This document shows, one piece after another, positions 22,073 through 30,272 of a stretch of 55,762 bases of DNA. The notes under the pieces were generated by a model that saw only the letters and a program-made list of their open reading frames with translations, was not told the DNA's origin and made no database searches. The stretch's first letter is position 1. Each line of letters opens with the position of its first letter. A program made the translations under genes and the position numbers. The stretch is from Firmicutes bacterium AM55-24TS (GTDB lineage: Bacteria > Bacillota > Clostridia > UBA1381). The stretch lies in NCBI GenBank assembly GCA_003460745.1, contig QTVU01000018.1:1-55762 (forward strand), written 5' to 3'.

Positions 22073-22837
22073 ATGATATTTATAACAGGAGACACGCATG
22101 GAGATTGGAAAAATCGGTTTAAACCTGAATGTTTTCCGATAGGACAAAGTTTAAATCGAAGTGATTATGTCATTGTGTGTGGTGACTTTGGTTATTGGCA
22201 CGATACGGATATTGAAAGAAATAACCTTGATTGGCTTGAAAGTCAACCATGGACTACATTATTTGTAGACGGAAACCATAGTAACTTTGACCGACTAAAG
22301 AAATTGTTGGTTGAAGAATGGAACGGAGGGAAAATACATAAGATACGTCCGCATATTATTCACTTGATGAGAGGACAAGTGTTTACTATTGATGGCAAAA
22401 CGTTCTTTACTTTCGGTGGAGCACAATCTCATGATATTCGAGATGGTATATTGGAAACTGATGACCCAAGAATTGCGGAATGGCAATATGATTATTGCAA
22501 GATGTTTCGTATAAATCATATATCATGGTGGCAGGAAGAATTGCCTTCCCAAAAGGAAATGGACGAAGGTATTGAAAATTTAGTTAAATACGGTAATAAG
22601 GTGGATTATATTATAACACATTGCCCACCAACAAAGACTTTAGATGTAATGAATATGAGTAGAGGTTTCTTTAATAAATTGAAACCAGATAGATTAACAA
22701 ATTATCTTCAAGAAATTCAACAAGATGTCCAATATAGTAGTTGGTATTGTGGACATATGCACGAGAATAATCGTTACAAAGATAATATAACTGTTTTGTA
22801 TCATAACATTATAGAGATTGGTGGCGATGCTCAATGA
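22073..22837 (+). CDS. Calcineurin-like metallophosphoesterase (254 aa)
   Basis: The five metal motifs are in order: GDTHGDW (about residues 5-11), GDFGYW (38-43), GNHSN (about 64-68), THCPPT (about 182-187) and GHMHE (about 227-231). Such enzymes cleave phosphodiesters or phosphoesters using two metals. The ATG at 22073 has AAAGGAGAG upstream; a GTG at 22064 is too close to it. It overlaps the next gene by 4 bases. Substrate unknown; a second phosphoesterase lies in the RNA-repair operon. Confidence 0.9.
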   Translation: MIFITGDTHGDWKNRFKPECFPIGQSLNRSDYVIVCGDFGYWHDTDIERNNLDWLESQPWTTLFVDGNHSNFDRLKKLLVEEWNGGKIHKIRPHIIHLMRGQVFTIDGKTFFTFGGAQSHDIRDGILETDDPRIAEWQYDYCKMFRINHISWWQEELPSQKEMDEGIENLVKYGNKVDYIITHCPPTKTLDVMNMSRGFFNKLKPDRLTNYLQEIQQDVQYSSWYCGHMHENNRYKDNITVLYHNIIEIGGDAQ

Positions 22838-23619
22838 TATATGTAATCACGAATGGAGAACAATACATTAGAACCAATCCAAATGGACGATTGGCATGGT
22901 CGGGTAATCCGACTTTAGCCAACTCGTTTGAGACCTTCCCAGCTGCATTGGGTTTCTTAAAGACCAAAAGAGTACAAAATTTCTTGAAAGGGAATTCAAG
23001 AAGAAGTTGTGTTATCGAATTGACAGATGGTTATATGCCCGTTGAAAAACCAGAGAATTGTTGTGAAGAAAATTTAAATGATGTTGATGATATTAAATCA
23101 ATGGACATAGACAGATTGTTAAAGACACCTCATTTACCAGATGAATATAATCCATATACTTACTATGGAGATGCTGAATTGGATTTGGAGAATATAGCAA
23201 ATGTATTGCAATCAGCGAACAAAATACTTTCAAATTTGGACAGATATTATGAAAGTATAAAATATCTTGAAAGAGAAATGGATTTAAGAATTTTTGATAT
23301 CAGACATACTCTTGTAGAGGATGAAACAAAATTGAGTGGTGTTGCAATGCAACGTGGAGGATATTATGGACAACAAGTAGATCAATATAGAAAAAAGATT
23401 AAACGAAATAGACTTATTCTTGAGTTAATTAAAGATGATATAAATAAAATTAAAGATAAAAACTTATCAAACGAAATACATAAGATTATGACTACACCAC
23501 ATAAACCAAGAAGAATATCTAAGAGTTTATTTATAGATTATTGTAATGGAAAGTACAGAAAGGAGAAAAAACATGAAACAAAAAGAGTATCAAAAACTAT
23601 TAGAACTGGTGTGCAATAA
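22834..23619 (+). CDS. Hypothetical protein with coiled-coil centre (261 aa)
   Basis: ATGA overlap with the phosphoesterase. The N-terminal 60 residues (YVITNGEQYIRTNPNGRLAW) form a beta-rich module, and residues about 135-225 are long charged helices. The tail is basic. Coupling suggests a partner of the phosphoesterase; no family recognised. Confidence 0.75.
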   Translation: MIYVITNGEQYIRTNPNGRLAWSGNPTLANSFETFPAALGFLKTKRVQNFLKGNSRRSCVIELTDGYMPVEKPENCCEENLNDVDDIKSMDIDRLLKTPHLPDEYNPYTYYGDAELDLENIANVLQSANKILSNLDRYYESIKYLEREMDLRIFDIRHTLVEDETKLSGVAMQRGGYYGQQVDQYRKKIKRNRLILELIKDDINKIKDKNLSNEIHKIMTTPHKPRRISKSLFIDYCNGKYRKEKKHETKRVSKTIRTGVQ

Positions 23620-23722
23620 ACAAGACAGCTTATTGGCACATGGATTGTGGGATAGTGAAGAATATAAGCAAATGGAACGATTAAAAGTCAAATTAAAGAA
23701 AAAAGTAAAGAAAACTAAGTAA
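23573..23722 (+). CDS. Small basic protein (49 aa)
   Basis: MKQKEYQKLLELVCNKQDSL with a poly-lysine tail; AAAGGAG upstream. It overlaps the end of the previous gene by 47 bases in another frame. Helical, possibly nucleic-acid binding. Confidence 0.55.
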   Translation: MKQKEYQKLLELVCNKQDSLLAHGLWDSEEYKQMERLKVKLKKKVKKTK

Positions 23723-23739
23723 ATTGGAGGTAAAACAGT

Positions 23740-24309
23740 ATGAAAAAATATGAATTGACTGATGAAACAATAGAGGTGTATGGAACAGCATTACACAGAA
23801 TTAAAGCTCTAAAAGATTTTGGTAATGTAAAAAAAGGAGAGCTTGGAGGTTATGTTGAAAGCGAACACAATTTATCTCAAGAAGGTAACTGTTGGGTGTG
23901 CGGTAATGCAGAGGTGTATGATAATGCAGAGGTGTATGATAATGCAGAGGTGTGCGGTAATGCAGAGGTGTATGATAATGCTTTGGTGTACGGCAATGCA
24001 AAGGTGTACAGCAATGCAAAGGTGTACAGCAATGCTTTGGTGTGTGGCAATGCAGAGGTGTGCGGCAATGCTTTGGTGTACGGCAATGCAGACTATATAA
24101 CAATAAAAGGATTAGGTTCAGTGTGTAGGAATACAACCATTTTCAGAACAAAGGGTAAAAATATAGCTGTTAAATGCGGTTGTTTTTACGGAACATTAGC
24201 CGAATTTGTTGACAAGGTAAAAGAAACACACGGTAATAGTAAGTTTGCCAAAGAATATCTTGCGTTAATTGATTTGGTAAAAATCCACTTCGAATTGGAG
24301 GATAAATAA
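23740..24309 (+). CDS. Hexapeptide-repeat (beta-helix-like) protein (189 aa)
   Basis: An N-terminal module (YELTDETIEVYGTALHRIKA, then GELGGYVESEHNLSQEG) leads into 11 tandem units of the form V-[YC]-[DGS]-N-A-[EKL] (residues 53-118), predicted to wind into a parallel beta-helix. A C-terminal cap (GCFYGTLAEFVDKVKETHG) follows. This architecture is frequent in phages and prophages of Clostridia, with variable repeat number. Biochemical role unknown; the family link is from memory of similar proteins. Confidence 0.8.
   Translation: MKKYELTDETIEVYGTALHRIKALKDFGNVKKGELGGYVESEHNLSQEGNCWVCGNAEVYDNAEVYDNAEVCGNAEVYDNALVYGNAKVYSNAKVYSNALVCGNAEVCGNALVYGNADYITIKGLGSVCRNTTIFRTKGKNIAVKCGCFYGTLAEFVDKVKETHGNSKFAKEYLALIDLVKIHFELEDK
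23896..24093 (+). repeat. Eleven 18-bp tandem repeats within a gene
   Basis: Units of the type GTGTATGATAATGCAGAG encode the hexapeptides. The DNA identity between units is high enough to allow slippage in steps of six residues, keeping the frame open. Confidence 0.9.
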
Positions 24310-24310
24310 T

Positions 24311-24610
24311 ATGGGTGAAGTATTGATGCTATTGGTTGCAATGATTGTTGGATTTGCCGGCGGTGTAGGTGTGTTTGCTTTGATTCTTAATTGTTGTAAT
24401 GACAACGATGAAAAATCTGTTTCAAAGAAAGAGAATAATGTACCGACAGAAGTATGTGCTAAGAGTTTTGAGGGCATGGCAATGGCTTTTCAAACAATGG
24501 GAGAGAATATGAATAAGGGATATACAAGGTACATCGGAAACAGCGATAAGATGACCGAACAAGAATTTAAAGAAGCGTTAAAAATGAAAATAAAAAAAGG
24601 AGAATATTAA
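24311..24610 (+). CDS. Membrane-anchored small protein (99 aa)
   Basis: A hydrophobic, glycine-rich N-terminal span (VLMLLVAMIVGFAGGVGVFA, residues 4-28) is followed by a Cys-Cys pair and a polar helix rich in Met. Cytoplasmic tail likely. Directly after the beta-helix gene. Confidence 0.72.
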   Translation: MGEVLMLLVAMIVGFAGGVGVFALILNCCNDNDEKSVSKKENNVPTEVCAKSFEGMAMAFQTMGENMNKGYTRYIGNSDKMTEQEFKEALKMKIKKGEY

Positions 24611-24759
24611 TGATGAAAGAAATAAGCAAATCTAATGTTTTTGAAGTATTTATTAACGAAAAAGATAAAAAGAAAATAAACGGTGGTCGAGTAACAAGAT
24701 CTTATATTAACAAGTGTTCAGAGATTGTAAAAAGATTGAAAGGAAAAATAAATGAATGA
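24610..24759 (+). CDS. Small basic protein (49 aa)
   Basis: Starts on the last base of the previous stop (TAATG) with GGAG upstream: MMKEISKSNVFEVFINEKDK. Lysine/arginine-rich. No family recognised. Confidence 0.6.
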   Translation: MMKEISKSNVFEVFINEKDKKKINGGRVTRSYINKCSEIVKRLKGKINE

Positions 24760-24964
24760 TTTAAAAAAAGTAAAAGTTACATGTTGCGAGGGCGAAGGTC
24801 AAGGTTCTTGCAAAAGATGTGTTGATAAAGGCATATGGAATCGAATGTGGATGAGTTTTCTATACAAAATAGAAGGTCTTGAAGGCTGTTATTGTGTAAA
24901 ATGTGTAGATGAAATAATGGAGGAAATGAAATGCGTGAGATATTATTCAGAGGTAAACGTATAG
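24752..24964 (+). CDS. Cysteine-rich zinc-finger-like protein (70 aa)
   Basis: Cysteines occur as CC (11-12), CKRC (20-23) and CYCVKC (46-51), a treble-clef or ribbon arrangement. It overlaps genes on both sides. Probably a small metal-binding adaptor. Confidence 0.65.
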   Translation: MNDLKKVKVTCCEGEGQGSCKRCVDKGIWNRMWMSFLYKIEGLEGCYCVKCVDEIMEEMKCVRYYSEVNV

Positions 24965-25509
24965 ACAATGGAGAATGGATAACGGGCGGTATATTTCAGC
25001 AAAAAGCTGATGATGTAAAAGATGAAGTAGTGTATATAATTGATAATTCATCAAATGATGTTGACTGGGCACATAGGGTTATACCTGAAACAGTAGGACA
25101 ATTTACAGGAGTTACCGACAAAAAAGGAAACCGAGTCTTTGAGGGAAGTATATTCCGATATGAACCGCATTTCACAACGGAGAAAGCGTGTTCAGAGGCA
25201 GAAATGGTAAACTACAATATGTCAAAACAGGCAGATTATTTTGAATGTGAACGAAAAATCACCGTTTACAATGCACGAACAGATAATATCGTGCTTGAGG
25301 CGGAGGGATATATGAGTATATCCAATAATACAACTAACGAATTGGTGATAACTGTTAAAACGGGTGAGAATTCGTATAAGAAAAACTATGTGTATTTAAA
25401 CGAATACACAATGTATGCGGTTGAGGATATAACAGGGACACATACAGACCCATATCATTACAAATTGTATTGGCACACGCACGAGGGCGTGAGTATTGAG
25501 GCGAAATAA
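24931..25509 (+). CDS. YopX-family protein (192 aa)
   Basis: MREILFRGKRIDNGEWITGG is the standard YopX opening; TVGQFTGVTDKKGNRVFEGS near residues 52-71 is its conserved middle. YopX was named from Bacillus phage SPbeta and occurs in many Firmicutes phages; its role is not established. This one has a longer than usual central insertion (residues about 80-150). GGAGG lies 5 bases ahead of the ATG. Confidence 0.9.
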   Translation: MREILFRGKRIDNGEWITGGIFQQKADDVKDEVVYIIDNSSNDVDWAHRVIPETVGQFTGVTDKKGNRVFEGSIFRYEPHFTTEKACSEAEMVNYNMSKQADYFECERKITVYNARTDNIVLEAEGYMSISNNTTNELVITVKTGENSYKKNYVYLNEYTMYAVEDITGTHTDPYHYKLYWHTHEGVSIEAK

Positions 25510-25527
25510 AATTAAGGAGGAACAGTA

Positions 25528-26055
25528 ATGAAAGTAGAATTAAAAGCAAATGGTAAAAGCGTTCAAGCTGAAATCAGCGAGGAACAGTTAAAAAAGCTAG
25601 GATTGATTGAGGATAAACCTAGAGCTGGGTATGAGAGGGTTGAAAAAGGTGAAATGTATTATCTTGTCGATATATACAATAATATAATGAGAGTTACAGA
25701 AGATAATGACCAAGGGGATGAGCAATGTTATAACACAGGCAATTATTACAATGATAAGGTGATTGCCGAGAACAACGCTCGTGCAGATAGGTTGCAACGT
25801 TGTCTAAGACAATGGCAGGCGGCAAATGACAAGGTTATTTCTATATCTGATTGGAAAAATGATGAAATCAATAAATATTTTATTACATATAACTATCGTT
25901 CCAGTCTATTTGAAATAGGAAGAAGCTCTCAAAGAAGAGAACCAAATATTATTTACTTCACAACGAAGGGGAAAGTGACAGAAGCGATTAAAAATTTTAG
26001 AAATGAATTAGAATGGTATTTTAGCGAATACCAACAACGTCTTGATGAAGAATAA
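25528..26055 (+). CDS. Hypothetical phage protein (175 aa)
   Basis: Opens with a short beta module (MKVELKANGKSVQAEISEEQ, then LKKLGLIED), followed by YYLVDIYNNIMRVTEDND and a helical region with AENNARADRLQRCLRQW. This layout is common in unannotated proteins of Clostridia prophages. GGAGG site. Function unknown. Confidence 0.78.
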   Translation: MKVELKANGKSVQAEISEEQLKKLGLIEDKPRAGYERVEKGEMYYLVDIYNNIMRVTEDNDQGDEQCYNTGNYYNDKVIAENNARADRLQRCLRQWQAANDKVISISDWKNDEINKYFITYNYRSSLFEIGRSSQRREPNIIYFTTKGKVTEAIKNFRNELEWYFSEYQQRLDEE

Positions 26056-26068
26056 GGAGAGTGAACAA

Positions 26069-27103
26069 ATGGGATATTATAGAGTGCGTAAAAATTGGAA
26101 CAATGGCAAATGGGATAGTTCACAAATTTGTGCATATACGGACAAGCAAAAAGCTATTCAAGAATGCACAGAAGAAAGGGTTCAACAGGGATATAAAGTA
26201 TTTGACCCAGATGGTAAAATTGTCTATCCAATTACATTGGAAAAACAAACAAAGGTATTGAAGAACGATGGTGTTATTCCTGATGACGAAATTGAATATT
26301 GGAATGATATATTTAATAGGAAGAAACTCGTTCACTTGGATGATTTAAATGTGATTATTAACCGATATTCTGAACTGTTAAATAAGAATGAAACAAAGAT
26401 AGTTTCACATAATGGTATTTGTATGTTAAGAGTGCCGGCGAATAGATTTCAAATTAAATTGGTTGATAAATCAAAGAGCAACTTGGACGAAGATACATAT
26501 TTTAATCTTGGTTATTTTGCAAACTTCAAAGAGGACGGAATTTTCTTTACTTTGCCCGTTGCAAACCTTGTTGCTGATTTAGATGAAAACACACTTTCAT
26601 CGCCATGTTTGAAATATTTAAAGGAACGAAAAGTCAAGGATAATAAGGTTTATTTCTATGCAAGTCAAAATGCGTCTGACCAATTTAAAAAGAAAGACGT
26701 GTCTACGTTGATTATTTGTAACGACAATACAGTTTTTATTGATAAGTACAACAGTTTATATGATGAAGATGTTAAATATGCTGTTTCGGGTGCTCCGATT
26801 ATAATTGATGGTTTAAGAGCAACGACAGAATATTTGGACGAAGGTTGGGATAATTCGATAGTTAGACCGACAGTCCACGGATTTTTAGGAGTCAAAGACA
26901 ATTATATTTATTATTTTTACATTGAAACGAAGACCTCGAATTGTATCACAAGTGGAGAGGTTTACGACAAAATTAAAGACTGTGGATTTTCAGATGTTAT
27001 TAAAGTTGATGGTGGTGGAAGCTTCTATTGTAAAATTAATGGAGAAATTCAAAAGAGTACAAGTGAGAATAGACAAATTAATAACATTGGTGTTGTGATG
27101 TAA
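26069..27103 (+). CDS. Phosphodiester-glycosidase-like protein with an SPOR/SH3-like N-terminus (344 aa)
   Basis: ATG at 26069 (MGYYRVRKNWNNGK) follows AAGGAGAG. The first 60 residues resemble the YYRVRK-AYTDKQKAIQ-GYKVFDPDGK module often found on clostridial cell-wall amidases. The C-terminal 150 residues fit the NAGPA/DUF2233 phosphodiester glycosidase domain: GFLGVKDNYIYYFYIE and the hallmark DVIKVDGGGSF with INNIGVVM. There is no signal peptide, so it would act in the cytoplasm or after lysis. Substrate unknown. Confidence 0.7.
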   Translation: MGYYRVRKNWNNGKWDSSQICAYTDKQKAIQECTEERVQQGYKVFDPDGKIVYPITLEKQTKVLKNDGVIPDDEIEYWNDIFNRKKLVHLDDLNVIINRYSELLNKNETKIVSHNGICMLRVPANRFQIKLVDKSKSNLDEDTYFNLGYFANFKEDGIFFTLPVANLVADLDENTLSSPCLKYLKERKVKDNKVYFYASQNASDQFKKKDVSTLIICNDNTVFIDKYNSLYDEDVKYAVSGAPIIIDGLRATTEYLDEGWDNSIVRPTVHGFLGVKDNYIYYFYIETKTSNCITSGEVYDKIKDCGFSDVIKVDGGGSFYCKINGEIQKSTSENRQINNIGVVM

Positions 27104-27122
27104 GGGGAATAAGGTAGTATAA

Positions 27123-27415
27123 ATGAGCGATGATATGGAATTGGTCAATGCTGGCGAGTATCTCAACAAATTATGTGCTGATATGAGTGCATCAAAATCA
27201 TACTATTACGATATTCAATATACACTTTCGACAACATTATTGGAATATCGGTTAAACATAGCTTGACCTCAAAAGATATGGCAAGTTATTTGGAAGTAAG
27301 TCCTTCAATGCTATCCAATTATGAAAGTGGTGATTATGATTTTTCTCTTTCTCAAATTTGTGATATATGTGAAAAATTAAATCTAAAACTTAACCTTTCG
27401 ATTGCCGAAAATTAA
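27123..27415 (+). pseudogene. Xre-type antitoxin-like gene broken by a one-base deletion
   Basis: The ATG at 27123 reads MSDDMELVNAGEYLNKLCAD and stops at 27264 after EYRLNIA. One frame over, KHSLTSKDMASYLEVSPSML continues as a clear helix-turn-helix to 27415. Adding one A to the AAA at 27253-27255 restores a protein of about 97 residues. Either inactivated or an assembly indel. Confidence 0.7.
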
Positions 27416-27435
27416 ACACAAAGGAGAATATTGTT

Positions 27436-28107
27436 ATGATAACAAAAACTATGAAATTGTCGGATATAAAGATTTCGGATGCGTTTGCAAGAACTCATGT
27501 ATCTGAAAGAAAACTACAGAAATGTAGAGATTATTTTGATGTATTTGAAAAAGCCGACCGAGATATTGTACTTTCTTCAAATAATATTTTGATTGATGGA
27601 TATATTATGTATCTCGTTTATAAGGAGAATAATATAGAGGAAGTTGAAGTCAAGGTAAAATCTACTTATAGAGATTATCCAACGACTTATATCTATGGCA
27701 AACACGTCAATGGTAGTAATAAAGTGTATGTTTGGAGAATTCCGCATGATAGAAAATACAATTGGGATAAATTTATTACGCTGATTGAACCTGGCGATAT
27801 TATTTTGTGTAGAACAAAGTATGGCACACAAGCAATATCGGTTGCCGACATTCAAGTTTACGATAAATGTCCTGTAAATTATAGTGTCAAGAAAGTGGCT
27901 TGTTCATTATTTTGGAAAGTGACAGCATCAGCAGAAATGAGGGAGCGAGATTATTCATGTTCTGATAATACAAAAGAAATTGATAAAAATTTGAAAGATA
28001 CATTGCAGAATTTAAAAGAATTAAGTGATGAATCAGCTTTGTACTCAACTTCTAATTTGATGAGAGAACTACACATTATTAGAAATGGATATGAAAAAGG
28101 AGAATAA
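27436..28107 (+). CDS. ParB-like N-terminal domain protein (223 aa)
   Basis: Residues 6-75 (MKLSDIKISDAFARTHVSER ... SSNNILIDGYIMYLVYKENN) match the ParB/Srx pattern including the 'LIDGYxRYxV' core. The middle is beta-rich and the tail helical. AAAGGAG site. No ParA is nearby. Third ParB/DUF262-superfamily protein in the window. Confidence 0.7.
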   Translation: MITKTMKLSDIKISDAFARTHVSERKLQKCRDYFDVFEKADRDIVLSSNNILIDGYIMYLVYKENNIEEVEVKVKSTYRDYPTTYIYGKHVNGSNKVYVWRIPHDRKYNWDKFITLIEPGDIILCRTKYGTQAISVADIQVYDKCPVNYSVKKVACSLFWKVTASAEMRERDYSCSDNTKEIDKNLKDTLQNLKELSDESALYSTSNLMRELHIIRNGYEKGE

Positions 28108-28111
28108 ATAT

Positions 28112-28516
28112 ATGAGCAGATGGACACATGTGGCGGCAATATTTAGAATAGACAGTATAGGTGAGATTTCTGACAATGAGATTATCGAACAGTTTGGAAG
28201 AACAGTTGATTGGGGAGAGATGGCAGATTTTGATTATGACGATTCTGACGAATGGGTTCAACAAGAGTTTCTTCCAATGGGTAGCGAAGGAAGTCTTCAA
28301 ATGAGCATTTGGCATAATCCTATTAAAAATGAGATGGCATCTACTACAGTTTCGGTATTCGGAGATTTGAGAGATTATGGTGGGAGTGATGATATTGAAA
28401 AGCTGGAGCAATGGTTTGCCAAGTGTTGTGAGAATAATTGGACAAGACAGGCAGTTATGCAAGTTATAGATGAATACTGTGATAAGCCAACAATTTTTCA
28501 ATATATACAGAACTAA
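28112..28516 (+). CDS. Hypothetical acidic phage protein (134 aa)
   Basis: ATG at 28112 (MSRWTHVAAIFRIDSIGE) after AAAGGAG. The opening W-T-H-V-A-A-I-F-R-I-D is a recognisable start of an uncharacterised phage family. Strongly acidic residues 40-60. The C-terminal third is helical with CCENNWTRQAVMQV. Confidence 0.75.
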   Translation: MSRWTHVAAIFRIDSIGEISDNEIIEQFGRTVDWGEMADFDYDDSDEWVQQEFLPMGSEGSLQMSIWHNPIKNEMASTTVSVFGDLRDYGGSDDIEKLEQWFAKCCENNWTRQAVMQVIDEYCDKPTIFQYIQN

Positions 28517-28549
28517 TTGAAACGGCAGTTTTAATGGAGAATTTCTATT

Positions 28550-28756
28550 ATGGAAGAAATAAAAATTGACTGTGTTTATGATTATCAAGGCTCAACACAT
28601 TCATACCTGACTGTACGCATTATGGATGTCGATAATTTTGAGATATATTCATCTCATGGAGACCTCATTGAAAAAATACACGATGTGGCTGATTGTTTAT
28701 ATATTTTGTATTTAGTATCCATAGGGGAATATCCACGAAAGGAAGTATCATTATGA
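28550..28756 (+). CDS. Small hypothetical protein (68 aa)
   Basis: MEEIKIDCVYDYQGSTHSYL, beta-rich, ending YPRKEVSL. The ribosome site (GGAGAA) is fair. Its stop overlaps the next ATG (ATGA). Confidence 0.68.
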   Translation: MEEIKIDCVYDYQGSTHSYLTVRIMDVDNFEIYSSHGDLIEKIHDVADCLYILYLVSIGEYPRKEVSL

Positions 28757-28971
28757 GTTTTACAAAAACATTCCCAATCAATACAGGAACATTTGTTGTT
28801 GTTCAAGTAGGAAATACAAAGAGATTGGGTACAGTGGCTTGTTATCAATGCGTAACAGAGGAGGATGAAGAAGATGTGGTTATGGTTTCGGGGTACAAAG
28901 AAAGTTGGTGTGGAGAATATTTACTTAGTGAAGTGAAAATTGCAACGGATGAAGAAATTAGGCATATATGA
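28753..28971 (+). CDS. Small hypothetical protein (72 aa)
   Basis: ATG at 28753 overlaps the upstream stop; AAAGGAAG precedes it. MSFTKTFPINTGTFVVVQVG suggests a small beta-barrel; a CYQC pair lies near residue 31. Confidence 0.7.
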   Translation: MSFTKTFPINTGTFVVVQVGNTKRLGTVACYQCVTEEDEEDVVMVSGYKESWCGEYLLSEVKIATDEEIRHI

Positions 28972-28986
28972 AAGGGAGAAAATGAT

Positions 28987-29433
28987 ATGTTATTAAGTGA
29001 AATTGCAGAAAAGATTATAGAAAAAGATCCGGAAGATTTCTTGAGATATGCTGTTGAGGTTGGTAATAGAGAAAAGTCCTATGAGGATTCTTTAATCAAT
29101 CCATTAATAGATCATTACTTGTACAATGAATTAAATTTATGTTCTTGTGGATCACCTGATACCACTTTGGAAGTCATTCGAAGATATCTTCATATTCGGA
29201 AAGAATGGAAGGATTTAAGTTATGATGAGGTGCAAGAAAGATATAAAACGGAATTGCATATAGACACCGAAGATTATGAGCAGTATGGAGTATTTCAATT
29301 CATGGCATATGAAATAGACAGTCTTGGGTTTACAGATCATGGTAGTAGTATTGGCTACTGTTGGTTGACTGAAAGGGGCGAGATGTTTCTTACAGTGCTG
29401 GATGCATGGAGTCAACATAATAAGGAGAATTAA
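28987..29433 (+). CDS. Hypothetical phage protein (148 aa)
   Basis: MLLSEIAEKIIEKDPEDFLR onward; helical, with CSCGSPDTTLEVIRRYL near the middle and a C-terminal WLTERGEMFLTVLDAW. AAAGGGAG site. No family recognised. Confidence 0.75.
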   Translation: MLLSEIAEKIIEKDPEDFLRYAVEVGNREKSYEDSLINPLIDHYLYNELNLCSCGSPDTTLEVIRRYLHIRKEWKDLSYDEVQERYKTELHIDTEDYEQYGVFQFMAYEIDSLGFTDHGSSIGYCWLTERGEMFLTVLDAWSQHNKEN

Positions 29434-29435
29434 TT

Positions 29436-29624
29436 ATGAACATAGGAGAAAAGAAAGAATATGTTGGATATGTAGGTCAATATAGTGATACTTGGCTGTT
29501 TGAAACAGACAAAACTTCTTACAGTAAGAATGTTGTGTTGGCTATAGATGAATTATTACTCATTGAAACAAAAGATTGCGAAAAGTATAAAATTACGATA
29601 GAAAAATTAGAGGATGGAAATTAA
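29436..29624 (+). CDS. Small hypothetical protein (62 aa)
   Basis: MNIGEKKEYVGYVGQYSDTW, two bases after the preceding stop, AAGGAG upstream within that gene. Beta-rich. Function unknown. Confidence 0.68.
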   Translation: MNIGEKKEYVGYVGQYSDTWLFETDKTSYSKNVVLAIDELLLIETKDCEKYKITIEKLEDGN

Positions 29625-29626
29625 TT

Positions 29627-29920
29627 ATGAATAATGATATGTTTGCAGCTATTATGGCGATGTACATAATTACATCAGCTTTATGCGGAATTTTTCTTCT
29701 AACTCTGGCTGATACAATAAATCCGATGATAATTGGATTAAATGTATTGCAAAATTTATTTAAGAAATTATTTTTTAATAAAAATATATTAGGAATTATT
29801 ATAGGGACAATTGTTTTTATAGTATTAATTGCAGCTATATTATTTCTTTTAGTGCTGCAAGTAATGTTTTGGATTGTGTATGGTTTTATGTGGCTTTATA
29901 GAAAGGGTGTAAAGAAATGA
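29627..29920 (+). CDS. Membrane protein with two or three spans (97 aa)
   Basis: Hydrophobic segments at about residues 5-32 (MAMYIITSALCGIFLLTLA) and 50-88 (two adjoining spans, IIIGTIVFIVLIAAILFLLV then VMFWIVYGFMW). The C-terminus is basic (YRKGVKK), predicted inside. Function unknown; a holin is unlikely in this position. Confidence 0.72.
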   Translation: MNNDMFAAIMAMYIITSALCGIFLLTLADTINPMIIGLNVLQNLFKKLFFNKNILGIIIGTIVFIVLIAAILFLLVLQVMFWIVYGFMWLYRKGVKK

Positions 29921-30267
29921 AACTAACTCATAGATATGATTGTTATTTAGAATTAAACGAATATCTTTCTCATGAGTATCACTGTAAATTAACCAAAGAA
30001 CTTGATGAATTAGCCGGCTTTGATAAGAAAATGATTGACGAATATGCCTATGGACATTATATATTGGCAACTGAATCTGATATGAGACAAAAACTTTTGT
30101 ACATAAGAATTCCAGGCGGAACGGTTGGCAATATATTTTTGGACAAGACGGAGAATATTATTACGAAGATAACAATTGATAAGGATTATGTCGTAGATTC
30201 GTATCCTGAGAATGTTCAAGAATATGTTCAGAAATATGTTGGAGAGAAAATTGAAATAGGAGATTAA
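29917..30267 (+). CDS. Hypothetical protein (116 aa)
   Basis: ATGA overlap with the membrane-protein gene. MKLTHRYDCYLELNEYLSHE is followed by YIRIPGGTVGNIFLDKTENI. Acidic C-terminus. No family recognised. Confidence 0.72.
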   Translation: MKLTHRYDCYLELNEYLSHEYHCKLTKELDELAGFDKKMIDEYAYGHYILATESDMRQKLLYIRIPGGTVGNIFLDKTENIITKITIDKDYVVDSYPENVQEYVQKYVGEKIEIGD

Positions 30268-30272
30268 TAGCC

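Noticed and set aside
23896..24093. CRISPR-like array
   Set aside because: The repeats are contiguous 18-bp units without spacers and encode in-frame hexapeptides of a longer gene.
24311..24964. Toxin-antitoxin pair
   Set aside because: The membrane protein and Cys-rich neighbour overlap other genes and show no known toxin or antitoxin fold.
29627..29920. Holin
   Set aside because: Two or three spans and a basic tail fit, but no endolysin is nearby and the gene lies in an early-type operon.
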